From: Hofstenia miamia | Lineage: Eukaryota > Xenacoelomorpha > Acoela > Hofsteniidae | DNA length: 64,000 bases | Direction: 5' to 3' | NCBI GenBank assembly: GCA_900660155.1 | Contig: CABFPE010000241.1 | Coordinates: forward strand, 104,358-168,357 | Shown here: piece after piece, positions 1-10,757 of the stretch | How positions within the stretch are numbered: the stretch's first letter is position 1 | Layout: each line of letters begins with the position of its first letter | Program-made: the position numbers and the translations under genes | The notes under the pieces: model-generated | What the model was told of the DNA's origin: nothing | Seen by the model: the letters and a program-made list of their open reading frames with translations, nothing else | The model's database searches: none

Positions 1-98
1 GTCAGTAACAGATGAATCAGTCACCAAATGTATACAAAAGTGAACAATGGTGTGTAAGTCAGTAACAGATGAATCAGTCACCAAATGTATACAAAAGT
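1..98. repeat. 57-bp tandem duplication
   Basis: A 41-base segment (1-41) recurs at 58-98 without visible change, giving a period of 57 bases. The array may extend to the left of the window. No coding content. Confidence 0.85.
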
Positions 99-780
99 AA
101 AAACATGGAAAAGTTGGGGAAAGATGTGTGAAGAAAGGATAGCCATGTAAAACTAATATATTAATATTGAATATTTAATGCGTGTTTATTTATAAATTAT
201 ATTAACATTTTACATGTATGATTTAGGTAATGATATTGTGAGCTGATTGCAACTACTTTTTTGTTTAACTATGTTTAATATTTTCCACATGTATTAGCAA
301 AATAGTTTTGTTTTTAGCGTGTATACTAGTTATTTATTTTTACTATTACCTATAAAATTGTACGTGCTTTTTATTATGAAAATTAATTATTGGTTGAAAA
401 AGTCGTGATACGATAAACGTGTTACAATGATTTTTGACAAAAGCGATTTTGAAAGTTTCCCGGATTATACTCTAAGCTTCTCGAAATTATGGAAAATTAG
501 TTTGTAATATTATGTGTACATATCCCAAAAGGGGTTGTTATAATAAGGTATATATTAACATGGTGTAATGCAAACAAATGTGATATTATCAAAAATTACT
601 CATACCAAAAAAAATGGCCCTAACATGTAAATCAATTAAAAGCATTACTAATTGAAATCCATTAGTAGGCATACTTAAAAATATCTGACGTCACTAAAAA
701 CCCATTAGTAAGCTGTCAAAAAAATCAATTAGCGAGATCTTCAAAGCACTTAGCGCCAAGTATCAATTAGATGACTCAAC
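99..780. other. AT-rich non-coding stretch
   Basis: I see no convincing frame, RNA gene or repeat here. At 620-770 the text repeats a short theme around cattag / aattag several times, with no clear period. Confidence 0.5.
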
Positions 781-810
781 GCCTCAACCACCCCTTCGAA
801 ATTCGCGGTC

Positions 811-850
811 TGTCATGTGACATGTGACGTCATAAGATCTCGACCAATCA
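811..850. promoter_or_regulatory. Cluster of CRE, E-box-like and CCAAT motifs
   Basis: A locally GC-richer stretch holds two CATGTGAC-type E-box-like words, a perfect palindromic CRE (TGACGTCA, 825-832) and a CCAAT box (844-848) followed by CAG. This combination is common in animal core promoters, but I see no first exon on either side; a LINE tail begins about 45 bases to the right. It could be the promoter of an exon outside the window or chance. Function is inferred only. Confidence 0.3.
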
Positions 851-894
851 GAGGCGTTTGTTTGCAGCAGACGGGACTCGGTCTTAACTACTTA

Positions 895-2920
895 TGGTAT
901 AGAATAGAATATAATAGAATTTCTTATTAAGTGTAGTACGTTCGCATAATTATACACCTCAACAAAAGCTGCGTCAATAAAAACATAAAATACACAAAAA
1001 CTATAAAAACATAATACCAAAAAACATGGATTCTGAATTATCAGTTTACCCAGTTTATTGCTAATTAATGATATCTTTTAAAGAACTGGAATCCTTTCCA
1101 TGATGTAGAAGGGATTTTAGGGATATATTGCTTAAGGAGGTAGTTATTAATTTGATTTTTAAATTTAGTTCGCTTTTTGATTTGCTTTATTTCAATTGGT
1201 AATTTTTTCCATAGATCAACTGCTGAGTTTAAAAATGAATTTTTAAGAAAATGCTTCTTGAACTTCACTTTACTGAATTTGGATGTCCTCGAATGATAAG
1301 TTGAACACGCATATAGGGGAAATTGCAGTTTACTATAAGGTGAGGGCTGGTTTGAGATATCCCAAAATTTTATTAATGAAAAGTATCTTATGAAATATGA
1401 AGCATCATTAATACAATATAAACGTTTTCGATTCTTAATAGAATAATTTTCGTTATAAATATTAGCTGCCCATTTGATTTATTAATAAATTTTATTTATT
1501 AATGAGGGGTTTATGTTATTAAATAAGATATTGCAGTATCTCTAATGACTTAATACTAGAGAGTTAACTAACATTAATTTCATTTTTGCATTTATAAAAT
1601 TGCCTACATGCGCAATAGTTTTAATTCCCATTGCCATTTTGCGTAACACTATGCGTATGTGATTTGAATAGTTTAATTTATTGTCAATTGTTACTCCAAG
1701 ATATTTGAAAGTTTCAACTTGAGCAATTTTTGACCCCAAAAAATTTAAAATATGTGATCGATTATCTTTATTAAATGGAGACAACACAGAATTCTGTTTT
1801 AGTGGGATTTACAGTTAAATTAAGAATATTGAAGTATCTTAGCAATTGAGATAGATTTTTTCTAATTTACTAATCGACGTTTCTATTTGATAATCATATG
1901 TGTATATACATGTATCGTCAGCATACTGTACTATTCCGCAATCATTGCTTAAACTGCCATTTAAATCATTAACATACAACGAAAAAAAAATCGTACCTTG
2001 TGGAACACCTTTGTAAGTTTTACCCCAGTTAGAAAATATATCATTTACTTAGACTCTTTGAAATCGAGCACTTAAGTAGCATCTTATTAAATTTATACTA
2101 TTAAAATCGAAACCAATGTATTCTAGTTTTCTAAGAAGAATCTGATGATCAATGGAGTCAAATGCTTTGGACAAGTCGACAGAAGCAATTGTGACAAAAA
2201 GATTATTATCAAGATAAGATATCCAATTTTCAGTAGCGTAAAGTAAGGCATCAGAGGTGGAGTGACCTTTGCGAAAGCCGAATTGAGTATTCGAAAGAAT
2301 CTAGTTGTTATAGAGATAAGTGTTAATTTGGTCAAATATTAGTTTTTCGAAAATTTTTGCAAAAGGGGAGATAATTGATATAGGCCGGTAATTGCAACAT
2401 CTTAAAGGATTATCTTTTTTATATATGGGAGTAACATTAGCTAATTTTAATATTGATGGAAAAGTATTTAGTTTTATGCAGTGATTGATGATATGACATA
2501 AAGGACTAACGATTAATTTTGCACACTCTTTAATACACCATGCCGATATTTCGTAAGGTCCGCTTGATTTATTGGTTCATATATTCTGAGTGCGAGCAAA
2601 ATGGTACATAGTTTGCGATCAGGCAGTTTTCAACTTCGGGGCTTGAATAAAAAATCTTCAAATCCATGGCTTCTTTTTCTGTGGGAAAAGGATTTAAGAG
2701 GGGAGCATACTTTAGAATTGAAACTTTTCATTAAAAATAAGGAAATTATATAGAGAGGTTTTCAGTTGTGATAGTGATGTTAATCGACTGTAGCCTCATT
2801 TCTGTCCAGAAATTCTTCAAATATATCAATGCACTTGTTCTGAAATAATAATTCTGCTTTTTGTAAGGTTTCCTTGAAATTCACTATTTTTAGCCCTACT
2901 AGCCATATCCAGGCCTTATC
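895..2920 (-). mobile_element. LINE (CR1/Jockey-group), 3' portion, decayed
   Basis: Reading the minus strand, the reverse-transcriptase blocks occur in order: NYRPIS near 2,385, DLSKAFDSID near 2,150-2,180, GVPQGT near 2,000 and YADD near 1,920. They are followed by the thumb/C-terminal segment TFKYLGVTID (near 1,690-1,720) and a last block ending near 1,065 with a typical LWKKLPIEIKQIK. The frame is broken many times by stops and small shifts, and the endonuclease is missing, so this is a 5'-truncated dead copy. The 3' end (895-930) runs into ATTCT-type repeats, which resembles the short-repeat tails of CR1-like LINEs. The C-terminal block resembles that of the plus-strand LINE at 5.2-8.8 kb, so the two are probably related families. 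Confidence 0.85.
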
Positions 2921-4013
2921 AGATGAACAGAAAATCTGTATATTATACTTAAATAAATATGTGAAATAAAAACATGTTATGTATGTTTATTTGTTTATTT
3001 GTTTATTTATTAGTTAGTGCTTTTTCTACAATAAATGGAAATAGTGTGCATAAAGATCACTATTAAGTATGTTGCATAGAAAATGTGAATTAGCAAACTT
3101 AAAAATAGATATGAAATCAATTGGATTCCAATTGGGTAATTCTATAATTTTTCAAATGGATTGGATTGAACAGAAAAATCTGTCCAATGGACAAGCCTGT
3201 TTATTCTACATAATAATGTTTCTTATTGTACATTTTTTAACAGTATTTGCTTAAATTGTAACCGTTTATATATTTGATTTTAAATATAAATATTGTTTGC
3301 TGTTCATTTTTTTGAAATTTTAATTGCCATGTGTTTTTGATTGCGAACGTCATCTTGTTTTATTAACCATTTATTTAGACACCATGGTGTGAAATTTATA
3401 ACATACAGAAATACACATTACGTATTTTTTCTGGTTCATTCCCATCCAACAATGAAGTTATGACTAATATAATCAATGTTCATTGAAATGTAGATGAATT
3501 TCGTTAAATGAACAAGAAAAGAAAAACATATTTAAAAACGATTATCATTTTATTACTGCATTTTATATTTTCATTAAGCAGATGTGCAAAGTCTTCAACT
3601 ATACAAAGTGAATATAAGAACAACGTATATGCCACATGTACATGTATATGTATAAATAATATCACATGTAATTTTTTCTAGAAACTACCTTGCTTTTTGT
3701 TAATTACATCAAGATTATATCATTCAATTTTTATCACATGACCATGTCTATATATCTGATTTTGGTAATAAGTTTTGCGAATATTTTTCTTCTTGTATTT
3801 GAAAAACTAAATGTAACTTTTGCATACACTTTAATGTGGACATATTAGCAAAAAACAAACTTAATTACAGCAAATATATAGAGAGCCTAAACAATGGAAA
3901 TGTATGGAATAGATCTATGTATTACCTCTCTTAAATGATCATGTTGCATGATTAAAAAATTGTTACAATAAAGATGTCATGACGAGAACTTATCATTAAA
4001 TACATCAGTTTGA
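2921..4013. other. AT-rich non-coding stretch
   Basis: A short TTTG/TTTA-rich run lies at 2,985-3,015. An open frame at 3,069-3,254 has no recognisable content. I see no gene here. Confidence 0.5.
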
Positions 4014-4187
4014 CTAAATCCTAGAATTCAAAAGTAAAAATTTTGTCTGAAATTTATTGTGCTCAACTAAATTTGTCAAAAGCATTTCATCACTAAATTG
4101 CGTCCAATGAGGTTCATGCATTCCCACATTGCAAACAGTCATTGGTGTTACAAGAACTTCAGGGTGTCCAAATGTAACGGGGCATGT
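4014..4187 (-). CDS. Candidate terminal exon of an unidentified gene
   Basis: On the minus strand an AG acceptor at 4,189-4,188 opens a 57-codon frame that ends with TAG at 4,016-4,014. The peptide reads smoothly, with balanced composition unlike random AT-rich DNA: it begins TCPVTFGHPEVLVTP, continues with VCNVGMHEPHWTQFSDEML and ends FLLLNSRI. Spaced His, Trp and Cys residues suggest a folded domain. I do not recognise the family. A hAT transposon remnant lies immediately upstream on the same strand, so it may be a host terminal exon with an intron interrupted by the transposon, or part of the transposon. The next exon upstream was not found. Confidence 0.35.
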   Translation of the reverse strand, partial: TCPVTFGHPEVLVTPMTVCNVGMHEPHWTQFSDEMLLTNLVEHNKFQTKFLLLNSRI

Positions 4188-4206
4188 CTGTTATCTTTCT
4201 ACTGCT

Positions 4207-4579
4207 AACAATAAAGCATTGGATAACGCAAAACACAATAAGCTTGCATGTATTTAACAAATGCATAAATTCAAACAAAACCTAGAAAATGCACTATGTG
4301 TCAAATGGCCCTTGCCTGCCTCAATTTCTGGTAGCATTTACTGTGTTACAGACAATGACTAGCTTTGATTTGTCCTTAATTTTGTTATTAATAATCCCGC
4401 ATCACCGAACAGACATTCCAATGATGAAGAAGATGCCGGAATTGCCTGTATAAATTTTGCAAGCTTCTGAAGAGGATGAAATTGCGACTTTTTCCAGAAA
4501 CCAGCTGGATCGATTTGAGGCGAATTTTTACGGTCAAATCTTACCCACTCAAAACTTATTCTTGGTAGTGATGCATCTG
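4207..4579. repeat. Left copy of a duplication around a one-base gap
   Basis: Bases 4,207-4,579 and 4,581-4,920 are near-identical direct copies on either side of a single N (4,580). The left copy has 33 extra bases (starting gcataaattc). The 33-base difference with otherwise near-identity looks like two haplotypes kept side by side by the assembler. Confidence 0.85.
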
Positions 4580-4930
4580 NAACAATAAAGCATTGGATAA
4601 CGCAAAACACAATAAGCTTGCATGTATTTAACAAATATGTGTCAAATGGCCCTTGCCTGCCTCAATTTCTGGTAGCATTTACTGTGTTACAGACAATGAC
4701 TAGCTTTGATTTGTCCTTAATTTTGTTATTAATAATCCCGCATCACCGAACAGACATTCCAATGATGAAGAAGATGCCGGAATTGCCTGTATAAATTTTG
4801 CAAGCTTCTGAAGAGGATGAAATTGCGACTTTTTCCAGAAACCAGCTGGATCGATTTGAGGCGAATTTTTACGGTCAAATCTTACCCACTCAAAACTTAT
4901 TCTTGGTAGTGATGCATCTGAGATTGCTAA
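4359..4930 (-). pseudogene. hAT transposase C-terminal remnant (present twice)
   Basis: The minus strand encodes about 70 residues with the signature of the hAT C-terminal dimerisation domain: a FWKK tryptophan block, FHPLQKLAKFIQAIPASSSS, then CLFGDAGLLITKLRTNQS (family pattern: W..., P.L..LA..., IPASS..SE..FS.AG..IT..R). The usual SER-VFS is LEC-LFG here. It occurs at 4,359-4,575 and again at 4,700-4,930 because of the duplication around the N at 4,580; the biological copy number is probably one. No RNase-H-fold catalytic region is visible nearby, so it is a fragment. A domesticated hAT gene is possible but unsupported. Confidence 0.75.
4581..4920. repeat. Right copy of a duplication around a one-base gap
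   Basis: Direct copy of 4,207-4,579 lacking 33 bases. See the left copy. Probably an assembly duplicate rather than a tandem repeat. Confidence 0.85.
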
Positions 4931-5216
4931 GCCAAAGACCATTTTTTCAAATTGCGATAGTTACGGTCCAGAATGTGGTTAAGCTGATTAAAGCGTGCTA
5001 GCGAGTGGTATGAGTATTGCTTGCGAAACGTTTTTTAGAAATGAATATAATGTTGTTTGAATTGACCCTTAAAATTTTTCGAAAAAGCAGGAATTATTTA
5101 TTTTTCATAGAGTTCTTTCATATATTTAATTATTCCTAATTCAAAATTCAATATTACCTGTGTTAGAGAAACCTTACCTATTTATAAACATAATTTAAGA
5201 AGCAGCATGAACAATA

Positions 5217-5255
5217 ATGTTACTTATATCTGGCATCGAGTTTAATCCCGGGCCT
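5217..5255 (+). other. 2A-like motif at the start of the LINE ORF2
   Basis: From the ATG at 5,217 the frame reads MLLISGIEFNPGP. The block IExNPGP is the core of 2A ribosome-skipping peptides (consensus D-V/I-E-x-N-P-G-P), and LLxSGDxExNPGP-type N-termini are known in CR1/L2-group LINEs. The acidic residue expected just before I-E is absent here, so skipping activity would probably be lost in this copy. Confidence 0.6.
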
Positions 5256-6979
5256 TCCAAAGCTGATATTTATGAATACTCAGAATTATCAAACATACTA
5301 ATATTTTTAATTATATTCACATAAATTTTCAGAATCTCTCAATAAAAAATTCGGAATTTAAACAATTCATTTCAGAACTGGATTCAAACTTTATTCTGGG
5401 CATAGCTGAAACCTGGTTTACAAATGATAATTACAATTCGTCCTGGTCAATCTATAACTCTAAATTTAAAATATTTAGAAAGGACAGAAATCCAACCTTT
5501 TATTTTAATAAGACAATAGGAAGGGATGTCATGTTTTTAATACCTAAAATACTTAAACCTAAACTTAGGACAGATATAGCAAAAGAATATAATGGTAATG
5601 GGAGACTGGAATGTAAATCTTCTAAACAATAACAAAAAAAGTAAGCTTGACAATTTTCTCAATACTTTCAATATTTCACTAATAAATAAAAAAATTCCTT
5701 CTAGAATTTCTGCTAATAGTAAAACGCTTATTGACTATTTCATGATATCAGAAAATGCTTCGTCTTATAATTATTTTTGTTTTGAATTTCCATACTCAGA
5801 TCACTGCCTTATAGCTACTTATTCGAATATTCTAAAAGTTTGTAAACCCTCTAAATCTTGGATAAAAATACGAGAAAAATCAACAGAAAATGTCGAAAAA
5901 CTTCGACAGTATTTAAAAATCGAAAACTGGAATTCCATATATTCATCATTAACACCTAATGAAATGCTATCACATTTTGCAAAAACTTTACTTTTCTATT
6001 TGGATATACGCTGCCCACAAAAATTTATTCTTTCATCCGAATGTTTCAAAAAAACTCAAAATAACGTTTCAAAGCCATGGATTGATTCTAAATGCATCGA
6101 TTTAATCGAAATAAAGAAACAGAAATGGACAAAATACTTAAATTCCCAAACACTGGAAAATCATAATGCTTATAAATCTGCACGAAATTTATGTAATATT
6201 GCTATAAGGAAAGCAAGTAATAATTATTCCCGTTTTTAGTACCAAAGTCTTTCTTCCCAAAAAAATAAGTGGGAATTTGTTAACAATTTGCTAAAGAGAA
6301 AAAACATGTGAACAGAAGAAATAGAAATAATATACTATAAAGTTAAATCCATTACAAATAAGAATGAAATCTGCAATGCTTTCAATGAAGTTTTCCTAAA
6401 TTTAGGAAACTAGAACGCTATGAATGTAACTTTTTGCCTTAAAACACCCAAAGGAACTCTAACCTCTTCCTCTTTTTGTTTTGCAACAAAATATGAAATC
6501 ATAAAGTCGATGTAATGTTTAAAAAATAAATCCAGTGGACCCTCTCTAATACCAACGGGGTTCCTAAAACTCTCAGTTGACTTAATAGCTGAACCAATAT
6601 GCTACATTTTAAATAATTGTAAAAGACACTCCTTTTTACCAGATGAATTGAAATTGCAAAAATAAAACCATTATTTAATAGAAATGATCCCGAAGATTGC
6701 GAAAATTATAGACCCATTTCGATCACTTCTCCAATTAGTAAAATTTTTGAACGAATTCTTTTTAATGAAATTAACGAGTATCTTTGTAAACATGATCTCT
6801 ATTCCAAAACACAATATGGTTTTCGTAAAAGTATTTCTACGAGCGACGGCTTAATACAACAATAAATGATAATGAATACTCAGCAATTGCTTGCTTAGAC
6901 CTCTCGAAAGCTTTCGATTCCATAGACCGCAGTATCTCACTACAAAAAGTTAAATTTCTAGGTTTTTCTAATGACAGCA

Positions 6980-7141
6980 CAAGGCTGTAGCCACGGGGGT
7001 GGCACGGCCCCCTTGGAAACCTGTGCCCCCCTGAGAAAAATGTAAGCAGTAGTGCCAAAAAAAACACACCACTAATCAGCTTTCAATATATCATTACGTC
7101 ATAGGTGTGTCCCCTGGGGATTTGGTCTGGCTACAGGCTTG
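6980..7141. mobile_element. 162-bp MITE with 8-bp target duplication (hAT-like)
   Basis: The ends are inverted repeats, CAAGGCTGTAGCCA on the left and TGGCTACAGGCTTG on the right (13 of 14 positions pair). The element is flanked by the 8-base direct repeat TGACAGCA at 6,972-6,979 and 7,142-7,149. Removing it restores a continuous RT text (FSNDS then IGLIST), so it inserted into the LINE after the LINE did. An 8-bp target duplication points to the hAT superfamily. It has no coding capacity. Confidence 0.85.
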
Positions 7142-7160
7142 TGACAGCATAGGTCTTATN

Positions 7161-7636
7161 GATATCAGAAAATGCTTCGTCTTATAATTATTTTTGTTTT
7201 GAATTTCCATACTCAGATCACTGCCTTATAGCTACTTATTCGAATAGTCTAAAAGTTTGTAAACTCTAAATCTTGGATAAAAATACGAGAAAAATCAACA
7301 GAAAATGTCGAAAAACTTCGACAGTATTTAAAAATCGANAATACTCAGCAATTGCTTGCTTAGACCTCTCGAAAGCTTTCGATTCCATAGACCGCAGTAT
7401 CTCACTACAAAAAGTTAAATTTCTAGGTTTTTCTAATGACAGCACAAGGCTGTAGCCACGGGGGTGGCACGGCCCCCTTGGAAACCTGTGCCCCCCTGAG
7501 AAAAATGTAAGCAGTAGTGCCAAAAAAAACACATCACTAATCAGCTTTCAATATATCATTACGTCATAGGTGTGTCCCCTGGGGATTTGGTCTGGCTACA
7601 GGCTTGTGACAGCATAGGTCTTATCTCCACTTACTT
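7161..7636. repeat. Assembly-type duplication of LINE segments between N7160 and N7339
   Basis: Bases 7,161-7,338 repeat part of the endonuclease-linker region (about 5,743-5,920) with a few differences. Bases 7,340 to about 7,626 repeat about 6,873-7,159. Both junctions are marked by a single N. This is best read as mis-joined contig ends or haplotypes, not as true LINE structure. Confidence 0.8.
7445..7606. mobile_element. Second assembled copy of the 162-bp MITE
   Basis: Same length, same inverted ends and same TGACAGCA flanks (7,437-7,444 and 7,607-7,614) as the copy at 6,980-7,141. Because it lies in the duplicated segment, it is probably the same insertion on the other haplotype. Confidence 0.8.
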
Positions 7637-8785
7637 ATACAATCGCATGCATAGAGTTAAAATTAATGAATTTTTTTCTGATTTGATATGCACTAAAAAT
7701 GGGGTTCATCAGGGTACAATTTTGTGTCCCTTATTATTTAATATTTACATAAATGATTTGTCCAAGCAAGTAACATGTGACGATATACAATATGCAGATG
7801 ACAATATTATTTCATTCTAATAAATTTCCCGAAAAAGCGATTCAAACTCTCGAAACAGACTGTGCTAAATATTTTGTTTCTATAAAACAGAGTAAATCCA
7901 CTAAAAACTCAATTCTGTATTGTTAAATCAAAAACTAAATCTACTGATACTTCAAAATACAAACTTAATTTCAACGGCATTCAAATAAAACAGGTTGAGT
8001 CTTTTAAGTACCTCGGAATAATTTTTTACAAATCTAAATTTTGAAGAGCAACTAAATCATGTTGTTAGAAAAATGGCCATATCGATTAAAGCAATTAACT
8101 TAATTTCTCAAAAACTTCTAACTAAAGCAAAAATTCAATTAATATATGCTAATATTAAGTCATCTTAACTATGCCAATATACTCTACAGAGATATAAACC
8201 AAAAATTTCTCAGCAAATTCCAAGTGCAACTAAATTGGGCTATCAAAGTAGCAGTAAATAATCATAGCTTTAATAAAAATAATGAATATAGAAAAATTTC
8301 AAAATTATTTGTATATCCGCAATGTTACATCCCTATAAATGTCTTAACGACGTTCTTCAAAATAGTTAATACTTTCCCATATTACAAAAATGACTTTCTG
8401 GCTGCAAAATTAGTCAGTGAACAAAATAAAAGAACACACATAATTGAACCTATTAGGTATAAAAAGCGAAAAAATTCATTTCTACACACAGCTATAAATA
8501 TGTGGAATGAATTAACAAAATATATTAAACAAATAAGAAGATTAAAAAAACTTTAAAATGGATACTAAAAAATATTTTTGCACTCATAATATACAAAAAC
8601 TGAAATGGCGAGGTTATAAATTTTATAATACTGATTACTCTATTAATAGAAAATAGCAATCGTCATAGCCCATGTTAACCACTTTTTAATTGTAAATAAT
8701 CGTTGTTTTCGTATTTTTGTATAGTTTTGTATTACTTTCTTGATGCTTCCAGAATTTGTTATAAGTAGTTCTATTTATTAATAAA

Positions 8786-10429
8786 AAAATTTCTGAATAT
8801 AGATTTTTCTTCTTCAATGAAACCTGCGCCTTGTTCTCTTTCAAATGCTACATAATTGTCAAGATCGGCTAATTATTATAAAAAAAATACCAAAAACCGA
8901 ATATTGCCCTCTTTGCTCTTTTCACTAATTTCGCCAATTTTACTGTATTAGAGCATTATCTTTGCAAATATTACTAGCTAATCGAGTTGCTTTAAATATA
9001 TTCTTGAATAGATCAGAAATACATGATGTCTACAAATTTCTCAGTTGATATCCAAAGAATCTCTATATATTAAATGAAGACCATCCATGAAAGTTTAAAA
9101 ATTCTCGCATTGACCAAAATTGTAAATTCATGTCTTCATCCATTTTAAACATTTACATTCTACGTTTTTTAACTAGATGCATAACAAAAAGCGCTTTAGA
9201 ATGATATTTTGAAATAAGAATTCTGACATGTATAGGCTGAGCAATGATTTTTAATCTATTTTAAATGACCACCTTTATTAGAATTTTAGCAAATAGCAGG
9301 AAATTAAGCTTAAATAGCACTATTGTATATTAGTGGTTAGTTGTGATATCACACTTTCATGTTCATATTGCAAAGGGTTCATGAAATAGACTCAATTTAG
9401 ATACTAATTTGTTGAAATATTAGAAACAAATGCCTTTTTCATTCAAGACCTCCGGAGGGGTGGATCAAGTGAAAAAAGCCATCTAAATCTAAATACCACA
9501 CCCCCAAGACCCTATCCCAAGAACCTTGCCATCATTGTGATGAAAAAAACACTTATATTTCAGTTTCTGAACTCTTTACATAATGTTTTAGGACATATTG
9601 ACATTGTTCCAACCTTTAACTTCGGAATCATGAAGAATCCTAAGGATCATGTAAGATTCTGAATATTTTCACTAAGATTATTCAATTGAATTTAATTCAA
9701 AATTCTTGAGTTTATATATGAATTTAAAAAAGAAACACACCATTTATTTAATGTTTCGGCATGCCGCTGCCATTTTAAAAAGTTTCCCACTATAAAATTT
9801 ACAAAATATTCATCAAATTACATTTTTTTAATAATATTTTCGGTAAATTTAGTTTGTATTTATATTCTTTTTTGTTTAAGCTTGGTTCCTTTAATTCTAT
9901 ATAAATTGATTCAATGATGCTTATCAATTGCCTTGGATAAAATTTTATATGTAAATTTCATATCACAGTTCTTTAAATGAAGCAAAATATTGTGCAAGAC
10001 GAGAGTGCAATTTTCTTCGAGAACGTATGTGAACTAAAGAGAGCATATATATATATATATATATACATACATAACTATAACATATGAGGGCACATATGCA
10101 TAGCAATCAGGTCATCTACAAATGATTGCTATATTCCAATTCATGGTGTTCATGTGAACTAATTAATAACATATTAATGACTTTTTCTTAAGAAGCATAT
10201 TTGGCTGAGTAGCACTAATTTACTCAGGTAAACTACCACAAATAGTGTTTATGTAAAATTTAAGTGTTCTAATCAAATAAGAAACTCGTCGAGTAAAAAT
10301 GTATGGTATTTTTAATAGTTTAACTCATTTATAAAACAGTATATTGAAATATCAAACATTTTAAAATCATAAATTCAATATTCATAGTTAAATGAATAAA
10401 ATAAAGTTATGGAAAGCTATCAGCCTTTT
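8786..10429. other. Non-coding AT-rich stretch with an (AT)n microsatellite
   Basis: No gene seen. A run of about ten AT units lies at 10,045-10,065. The last part is the 3' flank of the DNAJC9-like gene, which is transcribed leftward; I could not see a clear poly(A) signal on that strand. Confidence 0.5.
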
Positions 10430-10529
10430 TGCACTCCGCTGAAAACGACATACAATTCATTACAAACAAAAAAAATAAAAAAATACTGCGCATTTACTTG
10501 AGTAAAATTCAACAATCTTATAAAAAATG

Positions 10530-10757
10530 TCATCTTTTCTTTCCTCTTTTCGGTTTACAATACTTTTTCTCTAATGATTCAACAAGGTTTTCTGAACGAA
10601 CAGCTTGTCTGGCAGCGATAACAGAGGCCAAATCATTCATACTCGATTGAACTTCAGAGGCTTCTTTTTTAGCCTTGTCAATGCGTCGCTTTTTCTTCCC
10701 TTTAGATTCATTGGTGAATGAAGAATACGATTCCACAGATTTCTCTTCAATCATTTT
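10530..10757 (-). CDS. DNAJC9: DNAJC9-like exon 4 (C-terminal)
   Basis: Acceptor AG at 10,759-10,758, phase 0, stop at 10,530-10,532. It encodes KMIEEKSVESYSSFTNESKG and then the lysine/arginine-rich, probably helical C-terminal tail with the conserved LEKKYCKP. In the human protein this region follows the block RNIIQQAIDAGEVPSYNAF. Confidence 0.92.
   Translation of the reverse strand, partial: KMIEEKSVESYSSFTNESKGKKKRRIDKAKKEASEVQSSMNDLASVIAARQAVRSENLVESLEKKYCKPKRGKKR

Larger units (their letters stand above)
5210..8785 (+). mobile_element. LINE (CR1/L2-Jockey group) with endonuclease and RT, decayed
   Basis: Domains appear in the expected order on the plus strand. A 2A-like N-terminus lies at 5,217. 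APE-type endonuclease pieces include ILGIAETWFTND near 5,395-5,430 and the VMGDWNVNLL and SDHCLIATYS blocks within the frame 5,592-6,239. The reverse transcriptase has NYRPIS-like text near 6,700, ACLDLSKAFDSID near 6,890-6,930, GVHQGTILCPLLFNIYINDL near 7,700-7,760 and YADD near 7,790. A C-terminal domain lies at 8,146-8,560, and a 3' UTR runs to about 8,785. Several stops and shifts separate the blocks. A 162-bp MITE sits inside the RT between FLGFSN and GLISTYLYN. The apparent second copy of the middle (7,161-7,636) is an assembly duplication at two single-N gaps. Confidence 0.9.
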
